Assembly (NCBI GenBank): GCA_013399695.1
Contig: VXAU01004440.1
Location: 82,264 to 146,263 of the forward strand
Direction: 5' to 3'
DNA from: Formicarius rufipectus
Lineage: Eukaryota; Chordata; Aves; Passeriformes; Formicariidae
DNA: 64,000 nucleotides
The notes under the pieces are model-generated. The model was not told the DNA's origin and searched no databases. It saw only the letters and a list, made by a program, of their open reading frames with translations. A program made the translations under genes and the position numbers. The stretch's first letter is position 1. Every line of letters starts with the position of its first letter. Shown here in pieces: positions 35,422 to 47,200 of this stretch.

Positions 35422-36788
35422 GTCATCATTGCTATGCTAGCAAAAGTCCTAGTATGTATGAAATTAGATCAAGGGAAAAAAAGAAAGGACAACTTAATCT
35501 GCTCACAGAAATGTTGTCAAACTGTACCTGCAAAAGACTTTTTTTGCAAGTGTAAATTGTCTATGCTTGCATTACTATACTAATACACCATTACAAGAGT
35601 CTGCAAGGACTTGCTGAGAAGAAATAATCTATCTCAAGCTAAAAACAACAAATAATCCTCAGTATAAAACAAGTAATTTATGCAACTGGACATGGTGTAT
35701 AAAGAGGAAATACCAAATCCAGTGCTGCCAGAAGTTTTCTGAGAGTTGTTTTTTGGTTGGTTTTGTTTTGGGTTTTTTTGGGTCTTTTTTTTTTTTTTTT
35801 AAAACCATTCCTCTCAACATGCAGTCATTTTTTTCCTAAAGTACAAGTTGAGGAAAATTCAAGACAGTATCAAGCAGATGTTTTTAGCTCCTTGGGCATT
35901 TATTGTCTCTGAGGGACTAGGTAGTGCTGGTGGGACTTGAGACAGTGAGCCCCAGAAAGCCTTGCTTCTGGACCGTGAGAAGTGCCGCTCTCTTGGGCAG
36001 TGCTGAGGGAGTCTCTCTATGAAGACTCCCTCCCACATCTGTATACTGGGCTTCAAGCCAAACCTCTCTCCTGTAAAGAAGCCTTGCTAAAATTTCTCAT
36101 TTCATGCCCCTTTATGGAGAGAGAGGGAGTGTGAGAGAGAGAAAGGTACATGCTGAGTGCATTGAGAGCACAGCAAAATAGACTCCTGACTTTGTGTGTT
36201 TGGGGACAATGGAGTAGCAAGGAAGGAGAAAGCTTTATATTAATTATCATCATATTTACTATCCATTCCTCCCACCTCAGAAGTGAAAAATTCTCATGCT
36301 TTTTCTCTCTGAAACACATCTATTGTTTAGACAACTGTTTGTATATGAGTCCTTTGTACTAGCAGAGACACTTGAAATAAAAGCACTTAAAAATGTGCTT
36401 CCTGCCAGGCTCTGTCTAGTCTGCATATGGACACTTAAAAGAGTTAAGAATATGTCTTCTGTATCTCAGAAATATGCTAAATTCACAGTGGTAGCACCTG
36501 AAATGGCTTTATTTTTCCCTCCCCCTTAGAGTACAGTGGAATTGCTAGTGTATTATTTGATAAACAATCACCAATTAGTTGTTCCAATCCTCACTAATTC
36601 AGCAACTGCTCTCCAGGGCCTCCAGGCTGCTCGTATGCCAGTTCATGTGCTCGCCCCAGGTAGCTCTGAACTGAAGGAGTTTCCTTAATTGTTTTTACTG
36701 TTGTGTCTGTTTAAAAGGTTTTACTGCTGGTGTTGATGAGCTGGGTGGTGTATTACAAATGAGTGTTCGTTGTCTTACCTTTCCCCAG

Positions 36789-36852
36789 CGTGCCATTAAG
36801 AACATGAGTAACACAAACCATAATGCTACATCCTTTTGGTACTTCTGCACAG
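36789..36852 (+). other. Candidate 64-bp exon
   Basis: The acceptor tract CTTACCTTTCCCCAG is strong, and the donor reads CACAG|GTGGGT. One frame is open across all 21 codons (contains NMSNTNHNATSFW), but joining it to the 34804-34841 block in frame soon meets a stop, so a coding role is doubtful. It lies about 320 bp before the acceptor at 37169, consistent with adjacent exons of one plus-strand transcript. Confidence 0.22.
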
Positions 36853-37169
36853 GTGGGTAGGAACACCCAGTTTGTGCCCCACATGGTGGTGGCCTTGCTG
36901 AATGTGAGCAGCAGGTGTGATTGCTGCTTCACTTCCTCGATCTTTTGTAGGTTTAGGTACAGATGGTGTCTTCATGGATAGCCCTGCTGGCCCTGCCATA
37001 CACCCCAATCACATTAAAATCAGATACCTTTTGTCTGCTGATCAGAGTGGTGCAGGACAGGCAGATGAATTAGTCACCCTTGATTGTTGCAAATTCCATT
37101 GAGCAACAAGCTGTGGGTGGGAGAAGTGTCTCTCTGCTGATGCTTGTTTTGTATTCTTTTGTCTTACAG

Positions 37170-38066
37170 GTGCTTGTTACTGATTAGAAAATCATCTGCT
37201 GAGGAAACTTCCAGATAAGGTGGCGACCTATGGTTGTGGAGCTTTTGCACATATAAATGTTACTCTGTGTGTCTGTTTGACCATGGTAGGATGTTTAATG
37301 TATCATAGAAACAAGTTTTGTACCTCTGGACTCAGTGTCACTCTCACCATAGAGCCTTCCTTTGAAATATATTTTCTCTTATTTGAGCCTTAAAGAAAAG
37401 AAACCTTGCAAAATTGTAATTTTCTATGAAAAATATACGCTATTGTCATTCTCTGTAGAAAAGAGGTACTTTACTGTGTCCACTGTTGTTGTTAGAGAAA
37501 TATGGTGTACACCATGTTAACTGCTCAGTTAAATGTCAGTGTGAACCCAGAAATCCTTAGTAGAGGAAAAAATAAATATTTTGATTTTCTCTGAAAGCTT
37601 CCCTGTAAAATTCTTGTAAAGATTTTCTTCATGTGACAACACAAAACAAGCAAATGAGTGCCTCTTCACTTCTCAGCCTGGTGGCAGGCTGGTTGGGACT
37701 TTTGGCAAAGTGCTCTGAAGATATTGTAAGTCTCCACAAAGATGAAGCCCACGTTTTTAAACAGGCATATGCCCCATCTGTGTTGAGCAGAAGACCTGAG
37801 TATTAGACATTTCTGTTTTAAGGGACATCCCTCTATCAGTACCACCAAAGAAACTTCAGACAACTGATGAGAACCTTCTCTGATCACAAGGCCTGGGCTA
37901 AAAGCTGGGCAAAGCTATTCAGCTGAAGTAATTGCTTGTTGTCTTTCACGTGATGTGACATCCTGCTTTTGGAACTATAATGTCATTATTTTCATATTAC
38001 ACTGTCTACTTCACCATTTTCATTCTGATTTGTATAATTTTTTGAAATAAAACTCTTAATTTTCAA
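37170..38066 (+). ncRNA. Candidate 3'-terminal exon of a non-coding transcript
   Basis: A strong acceptor (TTCTTTTGTCTTACAG) opens the block, and no comparable donor follows closely. Canonical AATAAA signals lie at 37571 and 38046; the second is followed within about 25-60 bases by T- and GT-rich sequence that could guide cleavage. Reading frames are short throughout, so a non-coding last exon or 3' UTR fits better than coding sequence. The transcript model, 34804-34841 to 36789-36852 to 37170-38066, is inferred only from these signals. Confidence 0.25.
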
Positions 38067-38904
38067 GCATATCTGCTTTCTTTCAATGCTTCAAATGGGT
38101 GCTTTGGCCTCTACTTAAATAACCTTCTGGACTTGTATGAAAGATTGTAAAGAAAAGCTTATACCACAGCATAGTTTTGGGCAGTATAGTGCATTGTCTT
38201 CAGACTAAATAGCAAGGCATTTTTCACGAGGAGGTGAGGTTATATTTGCTGCTGATAAGTTCTTAGCTGTTCAGTTTTAACACGGGATGCCTGGGTTTCT
38301 TTTTCTGGAGTGCCTGTTTACTCTTGTATATTTTTATAGAGTGAAATAGTGGTGGGGAGAATGAGGGTGTTATGTGCAGTAGAGTTATAAATAACATTGG
38401 CTCTCAGGTTATATGCATTTTATCTACTTGCCTGAATGTGCAAAGTTAAACAAAAAAAGTCTGAAAAAAAAATAGAGCAATGTCATGGATAAGAGGTCTA
38501 TAGGCAATGCTACAGAATGCATTTGTAGGGGAGCATTCCCTACCTAGCTAATAACCCTGACAGAAAATTGCTTACTCCTCCCACAGCCTCAAACAGATCA
38601 AACAGAATATTAAAACCTTAAGGATGCTGATGTCAGGAAGAAGGAGGGTTACTCAGCACCCTTCATGCTAAACTGACAGGCAAGTGGGGAGCGTGCTGGG
38701 AACACAGCTATATTCCCAACCCGGAGATGGTGATTCCAGGCTGGCTGACATGATGAAATGCAGCTGTCGTGGAGAAGGGCAAGCAAACACATGGGGGTTG
38801 TTGTTGTTCTTGTGTTTTTGCTGTGTGTGCTGTATACTTAGAGGCAAACAAACAAGATGCGTTTACTTTTGGGCTGAGTTTCAGTGAGTGTGATGGCATT
38901 TGGT

Positions 38905-38930
38905 TCAATAATGTTGCTCAATAATGTTGC
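38905..38930. repeat. 13-bp tandem duplication
   Basis: TCAATAATGTTGC is present twice in exact tandem. This is a simple slippage duplication. Confidence 0.95.
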
Positions 38931-40109
38931 AAACTCCTGAGTAAACAAGGTGTAGGACAGGGATCCAGGGAGATGGCAGCTGCAGTGTGTGGATGCTCAC
39001 GTGTGACGAAGATGCCAAGGTCCTAGTCTTGTAGCTGCTGGAACTGGAAAGGAGGCAGACTTCAATTTCAGGCAAGGCAGGACTGAGCCCTGAGGAAGCA
39101 ATGCTGTCATTGTGATGGTTGTCTGAAAGATTTCAGAATATGTCTATTCCTGTGAGTTTTTCAGTGCTGGAATTTAATTTCTAAAGTGTAATAACACCAG
39201 CACATCCTTGTAATTTTATTGCATTTTTTATTACAGCTATCATTTACAATAACCCTGCTGTCATATTTGCCTCTGGTATGGTTCCAGTAGTCTCCATCTC
39301 TCCATCTAAGATCATGAAAGTGAAGCTGGACCATTTCATGCACGCCAGATTTTCTTTCTTCTACTCTTTCCTTTTTCCAAAATACTGATTGAATCAGTGG
39401 GATTCTTCTGGCATGTTCTTTCCTAGTGTTCATCTGCAAGGGTCCACAGCATCTGATTGACCTTTTCTTAGAGGAGAGGGATTAAAAAAACCTCCTTGAT
39501 AGAGCTGCCTCCTTGATGCAGCAGAGATCATTGAAGACACTGTGTCCTGCTCAATTTTTTCTGTCCTTCCTGGATTGCTGATTTACATCCCATATCAAAA
39601 TCTTGAATTTCCTGCTTGGCAGATGAGCCTTTGAAGCTGAGAATTCAAATTCTGGAGGGCTTTGAGGCAAGAGGAACCCTTGGAAGACTTCTAGAATAGC
39701 AGAGTATGTTCTAGATCCCAGAAATAATATAGACCAGTGAATCTGCGTGGGCGCATTGCAAATTTGCAAAGGAGAGCAGTGCAATACTGAAGATAACAAA
39801 GCCCCATGAGAGGAACAGTTTGGTTAATGGCTGTGACTGAAACATGCACTGCAGTGCTCCGGCAGCAAACCTCTGCTACACCCACTAGTCCCATATGCCA
39901 CAGGACTTTGATTTGTGGCTGGGTCTAGCAGTGATCTGAGGCTTGCATCTCTTCTATGAATTTTGCTGGAAGCAGAGCTTCAGCTGTGAATCAATTACAG
40001 GCATAGCTAGTTAATTCAGGGATAAATTTAAGTAACATTTTACATCTGGACTTGGCAACCAACTTGAAGTTCATATTTAAAAACAGTAGTAAAGTACCAG
40101 AGAGGCATG

Positions 40110-40126
40110 TTTGTTTGTTTGTTTGC
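40110..40126. repeat. (TTTG)n microsatellite
   Basis: About four tandem TTTG units. It lies just upstream of the old CR1-like segment. Confidence 0.85.
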
Positions 40127-40159
40127 AACGAGAGCCAATGTTTCAGCGATCTTCTAGCA

Positions 40160-41070
40160 TGGAGAACGTATTGGAAAAGTCATGAGTAATTGGAAACAAA
40201 ATGTTGTGAGTGACAGAGCTCTGGATAAAACATTACAGAAACTCCAACATTGTGGAGTAAGAGGCAAAATACTGTTATGGCTAAAAGCTGGGAAGAAAAG
40301 GAAAAAGGAGAGGGTTAGGCTAATCTGTTGCAGTAGGAATAGGCTGAATTTGGGCTTTGGACATCTGCAAAGATGTTGTTAACCCATTTATTTAGAGAGG
40401 CCTGGAGACATCACATTGCAAAATCTGTGGGAAAGCACATGGTGTGTTCAGGAGGGGTAGGAACTTTTAATTCCAAAGTTTTCCACCAACTGGGCAGAAC
40501 AGTGCTAGACAAAGATCAGTGGTGGATAAAGAAAGTAAGACTGAGTGTGAACAGTCAGTCCTGACAGATCCAGAAGAGATGAGGAGCAGAGATCAGTGGG
40601 AACACTTGCTCAAATTACAACCACAGTCAAACCCCAGCTCTGATATTAGGTTGCACATCATTGAGGACTTCTAGAAAATTGAATAACTGGGAGGGTATTG
40701 TACAGCCTTTTGATAAAGCTATTCCTGTGGTCCCAACTAGAACACAGTACACAATTTTGGCCTCCAGAGCTCAAAAAGGATGTGACTGAAGTAAGGGGAT
40801 TGGAAAAAGGGTGACAAGAATATTCAAGAGCCTGGAAAGACTCCTGCCAGAAAAGGGACCAAAAATTTAGCCTTAGGAGATAGAGAAGGGGAGAAATGAT
40901 ACAAGTATGGAGGATACTGCTTATGTTGGAGATCAGAGGTCAGGAACTTAATTTCTTCTCATCCCAAAGCATAGACCCACAGGGGTTAGGGATGAAACCT
41001 CACAGTGGTTCAAAAAGATACTTGCTGTGACTAATTTGAGAGATGATGTTAACAGTTCAATCTTCATGCC
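40160..41070 (+). mobile_element. Ancient CR1-like LINE with reverse-transcriptase remnant, sense
   Basis: A decayed plus-strand LINE. At about 40209-40310 the conceptual peptide LQKLQHCGVRGKILLWLKAG resembles the region after catalytic motif A of LINE reverse transcriptases (family form roughly KL...GI.GK.L.W...). About 500 bp on, near 40735-40850, ACACAGTACACAATTTTGGC, GAGCTCAAAAAGGA and AAGGGTGACAAGAATATTCA match the C-terminal ORF2 region of CR1. A further degraded stretch reaches about 41070. No continuous frame remains, so it is inactive. Assignment to CR1 is good for the right half; the left half could come from a related LINE. Confidence 0.6.
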
Positions 41071-42630
41071 ATAAACTCCACTTTAAATTTTTAAGAGGGG
41101 TAAAGGATAGGTGACAACTGCTGTCCTACAAAAGCCAAATTCCTAACAAATGTGCCTCTTCAGGGAGTTTGTTACTTAGTTACTTCATGCTCCAGTTTTT
41201 AAACTGTTACTTGAATTTTTCCTGCTTCATTCCTCTTCTGAAATCCTGTTTACATTCTGCAAGAGAAGTTATTAATACAGAGTACTGTGCTCATTACAAA
41301 ATAAAAAGCCTTTGATAGAGATGTCTAGTGTTTGTGCTGTTACAGTGTCATTCAGCTACTGTGCAACTTTAAAATATCTTTTATAATATGTAATATCTCA
41401 TGATTCTAGTTTGTGTGCTTTCATAAAAAGTGGTGTCCTAAAGCCACTTACTTTGGTGTATGTGAAACAAATGTGTGTGTGTGTTTGTGTGCCTGCACAA
41501 AGGAATTTATAGAGAGATGTGGGGGGCATCACTCAGTAGGATGAAAATAAGAATAACACAGGTTGATTTTTTCCAGTGGCTTTCATGACTTCCTTGTTTC
41601 AGGATTGCACACAGATGGTTCTTTCCCAGTAGGTCCCAGTTCCCTTCACAGTGTTAGAAGGTTGCTTCTTGCTTTGAAAGTTTGTTCCTTGCAGCAGAAT
41701 CATCACTTTCAACTTCCTTTCACTTTCTCAGATATTCTTCTGCTGTTCTGGGCCCACATGTTCCTTGTGTCCCAGCAGTGCATGAGTTAAATTTTCCTAG
41801 TGACACGATGCAGCTCTAAAGTAACATGTCTGTTGATGATAAACTTGCTGGCAAGCACAGAAGCTTTTGCATGGCCTTAGACATTTTTGCACATCTTGGA
41901 GCACAGATATTAATCTAAACATCCCTGTGCCCTTTGTATTGATTTGAAATATATGGAGACATTGAACAGCTGATCTCCAAAAAGATGTCACACTAAGCCA
42001 TCCCTTTGTTTAGCAGGCTCTGAACAGTTCTCAAGAAATTAGATTTTTTTTTTAAATAAGATGTACACAATTTCTGAAACCTGAGTCTTTCCTCTGATAA
42101 AAAGATTTTTTTTTTCCTTAAAGACACATGAATAAATTGGTTATATTCTAAAATATAAATATTATTAAGGACTCTCTCAAGCTTGTAAAGGGAGAAGTGT
42201 TTATTTTAGAATGGTACTTTTTTTTCAGATAGAGATGGAGTACTAAATTATTCATTTTTCCCCTTTCTCCATTTTATTGCAGCTTTCATTTCTAGGTGGC
42301 TGGAATGATTAATGGGATATGCTGGGTTAGTGCCTTGTATTTGGGTACTCAAATGGTAGAAGCAGCTTTATGCAAAGCTTTTAGTGTGGGTGCAAGATTG
42401 GAAGACATTCTGAAGGCAGTGGGTTGGCCATGGCCCTTCCACTTCCCGGTATTTGGCCATAAATCAATTGTGAATGAATTTCCCACAGTAATTTTTTCAT
42501 GCAGTTTGAGCTTGGGTAATGAAAATCCCTGTCTTGGAGTGAAATTGTGATTTTTCTAGACCTTGTTGAAGCCATGATCAAGATTTATGAACAGTGATGA
42601 TGTAAGCCTATTGCATTTTCCTCTCTCTCA

Positions 42631-42677
42631 TTCCCTTCCCTTCCCTTCCCTTCCCTTCCCTTCCCTTCCCTTCCCTT
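42631..42677. repeat. (TTCCC)n microsatellite, about 9 units
   Basis: Nine uninterrupted TTCCC units plus two bases. It is a perfect polypurine-polypyrimidine tract with mirror symmetry. Such tracts can adopt triplex (H-DNA) structure and vary in length between individuals. Confidence 0.97.
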
Positions 42678-44217
42678 CTGCCATCTGCCAACCCAGGGAG
42701 CTTTTAAATGTCCTTTAGAGCACAGCTGTTGCATAGCAGTGGCTCTTACTGAATGAACAGCCATTTATCTGTGACAGACAGAGGAAACAGCAATAACCTA
42801 GATGGATATGACGTGGTTCAGATCAAGTGACAGGAGGATGTGAGCAACTTCCTAGTTTCTGAACACCTTTTTTCCCTCTGAATCTACTGCATTCTCTTTT
42901 GCTGTTGTTTAATATAAAAGTACAGTTCTGCTTAAAAAGGAACTTTGCGGGAATTACACTGTCTCTTCCTCAGTTTCTGTATCAAATGTTCAGATGCTTT
43001 TTTATTTGTTTGTTTTTCCAACGGTCACCAAATCTTCTCTGAAGTCTGAAGCTCAAAGGAGAATAACTTCTGTCTCTCCTCCTCCCTCCCCGTCTTTGCC
43101 TTTGAATAAAGAGAAGCTGCTGGTACTGAGCAGCCTCACTGTCTGCTAATGGTGCCCCTCGTACAGGCATGGCAAACCTACCTGATGGTCATATTGCAAT
43201 ACTGCACTGATGTGTTGTGGAATAACCTGCCACATTATGTTTCTGTGTTGCTTGCTTGGTAGCTGTAACGTTGAGTTGCAGTTTATTAGCCCTGGATCAG
43301 GGATCCTTTCCTTGAGAAGGACCAGCAAGGTCTCTTGGAGCCATTTGGCAAGTTGTATCTTAATAAGCACTTTTGGTTTTCATCCAGTAATAAATACACA
43401 CACATGCAAACTCATTTGGCTGCAGTCTGCCTGAAATTAAGTTGCTGATTGTATCTGGCCCTTGGGTCAGGAATTCCTTGTTCTTGTATTAGACAGTGTC
43501 TAATAGTAGTTGAAAGAGAGAATTTTTAGAAATCATTTTGCAAGTGACTCTGAAGAGACAATAAATGTAAATCCTTGCAGACTTACAAAGACTGCAGTCA
43601 GAATACTGAGTGAAACTCAAAGTGCAACATAGCAGTTCCTCCCTCATCACAGGCTTCAAAGATTTAGTATTCAAAAGAATGTGGGAAATTGGGTCATTTC
43701 TGTACAGTTTAGAAGAGATCTGAGGTTACCAACTTTCTTGCTTTAGTCGTACAGAAACTCTGAGTCTGGATTAGTAGGAAATCTGAACAGGATTTTCCTC
43801 TGTATTTAACATGAAATCTAATAAATGTCATTTAACTCAGTGAGTGAAATTCTGTCACCATTGAAATGGATGTCAAAATTTCCATTGGCTTTTGTGGAAA
43901 TAGATATCACCCTATAAATATAAAACCAAAGTAAAACCTCTAGGCCTTTGATGGAATTATTTCTGTCAGGACACACTTGTAAGACTTTTTGAATATGTTG
44001 TTTTAAGAAAAGCAGTTTAGCTTTTTTACTCAGAAGTAATTTTTCTGCCTTTTAGAAATGGCTAAAATTTACTTTTCAGAAAGAGCATCGGTTAGAGTGA
44101 CACTTTAAAAGACCTGAAGGTAACAAGGAGGTGGAGTTAATTACCATAAAATAAATACATATTTACTATCCTTCCTTCAAAAAGTTTGAATTGCTATTAC
44201 TCTCTGCACTCCACCCC

Positions 44218-44218
44218 N
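44218..44218. other. Ambiguous base (N)
   Basis: A single unresolved base after CCACCCC. It shows that the source is an assembly or read consensus with one uncertain call. Confidence 1.
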
Positions 44219-47200
44219 AAGAGAATTTCTGTAAAGATTTTATAGTCCCTGAATAGTTTTCAGAGTTTATGGGGTAGTATTTTATAACTACATTCTGTAA
44301 GCAGCGGTGTCTTTTGCAATGGCCATGAAATGTTATAGCAGAGAATTCAAAAAGACAGTGTCTTGGCATAGGTTTCTGCAGGGAGAAAAAAATTACTTTG
44401 GATTGAGTATCTCACATGCCAGGGATGGCCCCAGAGCAGCCTGGCTTTGTAGGGTGATGGCTCTGTTTTCTCAGGTGGGAATTAGTAAATGTAGGAACTG
44501 TTGTTTTATCCACACCACTTGTATCTCAGTAATTGCCTGCTAGAAACTAGAACAACCTGATGCTGTTTTCACATGGAACAGAAGAGTAGTTAAGATGTAG
44601 GTTACATGCAAAAAAACTTTTGACTGGGAGGAAGCTGAAAGAAAAGCAGAAAGGTAAAGAGGGTGTAAGATAAAAGGGATACATGTTTTTACTGTATTTT
44701 AATCTTAATTACTCTTTGAGATACTTCCCCCTTCCAGCACCTCAACATGCAAGGTAAATCCATTTTACCCTATGTGAATGCCCACTGAGTTTGATGTTCA
44801 TTTCTTTTCTATATGCACCTGTTTCTCCAAACAACCCCAGACCAACATTTTGTGTTAGTGTAGAATTTGCCCAAGAAAGTAAAGTAAGCTTTGGCAAGGA
44901 AGAAAAAAGAATCTAATGGTTTAATAGCAGTGTAAATTGAAAGGCCTAAATTGATAGTTCACATTAAGATTATAAGACATTCTGGTTGCAGGCTGTTAAC
45001 CATGCTACCAGTATGCTAGAGAAATCTACCTTGCAGTTGTCAGCATTCCAGAGTTTCACCAAGTCATTAATTTGTTCTCACATCTGGAAGATTTAGCATG
45101 CCACTGTAGTTTCTTCTGTAAGAATTTTTATTATATTTTTAAAAATTGTAACTAAAATGGAGTTTGATAATAGAATCCCCACATACCTGAGACTCCATTT
45201 CTTCTGTTGAATGCCAAAATCAATTACAGTAGTGCTTGTATGTTCAGCTGGTTTAAAAGCAAAAATTGAATGCAGATTTGAAAACCTGATGAAAAATCAA
45301 ACTGAAAAATATTGAGAAACATAGGCACCTCATTTTCTGTGCACGTCTGAAACTGAATATAAAACAAACTACTGCTGATTGTCATAGGAAAAAGTGGACT
45401 CTGCTCATAAAATATGTTTTTCTAGTTTCCAAGAGGAACGGATTAAGACATTTGAACACCTCAGCTAGGCTTCTTAGAGGTTGGCTTGAAGATTCTAAGC
45501 ATATGGTGTTTTGGGTAAAGAGAGAGTCACTAAAAAGATATTTGAAATCTTTTGGGATATATATGCCAATCAAATTCCCACTGGAATCTGACACTATTGC
45601 TTGGAGCTTAGATCATGTAACCACTGCTAGACTACAGCTAAAAAAGGAAGCAGCGAGCCAGAGCTAATTTTCTGGGTCCCCTCCACAGGCAAGGAATTAA
45701 GGAGGTAAGTTCATTGCACTTAATTTAGAAGCCTGTGTTGGAATTAAATGAATCTTCAGCTGCCTGAAGATTCTTATTATAATGGGAATTAGCTGGCTAG
45801 CCCAGGATATATGCTTAAACTCTGAAATAAAGTGAGTTAGGTGAGATGAATCCTGTCCCAGACAGATTTTTTCGCTGCTGTGTGGTCCGGGTGGAATTGT
45901 AATCAAAGCAATATTTGTGATGACTGACAATTGTGACCCAGTGTAAACTGCATAGAAAAAGGTTCAGGACAGGTGGTGTCCAAAATGTAACACAGGGAAT
46001 GGGTTCTGATGGTATTCTGGGGAGCTGAGGGATCGAAGCATCTGAAAACTGCTGGGGAACTTTGTGTGGTGAGCGCTGCCAGATAGCAATGAAGCCTAGC
46101 AACATGGGCTGTGTGCTGTCAAGACTGAAGCAGACAAGTGGAGTACACCCTGTTCTAGAGGGAAGTTCATGGGCTGGCTGCTTTGCTTTGGTTGAAAAAA
46201 AAAATTAAAAAAAAAAGTCCTGAGATGAAGGAAATACCCAGAGTTTCTGCTTTCCTTTCTCCTTTGTGATTGTCTTTAAGGCAGGGGTTTGGAGGCACTG
46301 GGATTCCACTGAGAGTGGTTTAAGGGCAGGCTGATCTTTGCTATAAGGCTGCCTTGGTCAGTCACTGACAATAGTCTTATTATAGAAGTGTTCTCACCAA
46401 CTTTAGTGGCAGCAGATTTAGGCTTGTATTGAAGTTTACTGTTGACAGGAATGAAGACAACAGTAATGGATGTTCTGTTTGTCCAGTGTGTTCAGAAAGA
46501 CAGTCTCGGGGGTGAAGGAGGAGGAAACCCAAAGTATGGTGGACAAACAGAAATTAGCAATATTTAGCATATCTTGGTCTTTTCCCTCTTCAAAACTAGT
46601 TTCTCTAGTGGCCTACAAGTAGGACATCTTCAGATAAACAATGAATTCTTGTGGGTCTTAAAACTGTTATCAACAGGCTCACAGAAAACAAAGCTCTCAT
46701 TTAAAATAATTCCTATGCTCTGCATCCATACAGGCACAATGGCAATGTATCAAATTAAATTATTTTTCTATGCCCCTCTCAGGTCTTCATAATTTGATGC
46801 ATATCAGCACTTTGGAAGAGATTTATGAGAGAGGAAGAACCTGAAGAAAAAATAGTTGATATGCCTCAGATTATGAAGAGTGTCTAGTAAAATATTTTTT
46901 CTTTTTATTTATCATCTTCCCTGAAAACACAATAATCCAATCAGGACTAATAGTTTTGGGGGTTTGGGTTATTTTTTTGTCATTAGTTTGGCAAATCAAC
47001 ACGCTGCCTAATTTCTTGTTTCTTTCTGGGATGACTGAGGAAATGGCGAAAAGCCAAGTTCAGAAGCAACTGATCTCAGCCAATGTGTTAGACCCTCTCA
47101 TCTGGACTTTGGACTAGAATACAGCCGAGGTTACTTTTATGTTGCTGATGGATGATTTCTTAGTCATAGCTCATAGGCAAATTTATTTCTGGGCTGTCTA

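Larger units (their letters stand above)
33961..40159. other. Single-copy non-coding stretch with transcript-like features
   Basis: No protein gene is recognised. Three plus-strand splice-flanked blocks (34804-34841, 36789-36852 and one starting at 37170) are followed by AATAAA signals and are described separately. Other contents are an AT-rich near-tandem block at 35386-35421, a 13-bp tandem at 38905-38930 and a (TTTG)n run near 40110-40126. Frames at 36826-37008 (minus) and 36917-37102 (plus) overlap and match nothing known to me. Confidence 0.55.

Noticed and set aside
36826..37102. Overlapping plus and minus frames with somewhat protein-like sequence
   Set aside because: Considered as a processed pseudogene or exon, but I could match neither strand to a known family, and the plus frame has no ATG at its beginning.
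45690..45705. Microexon-like block with CCTCCACAG before and GTAAGTT after
   Set aside because: Only about 16 bp, with a weak polypyrimidine tract and no partner exon.
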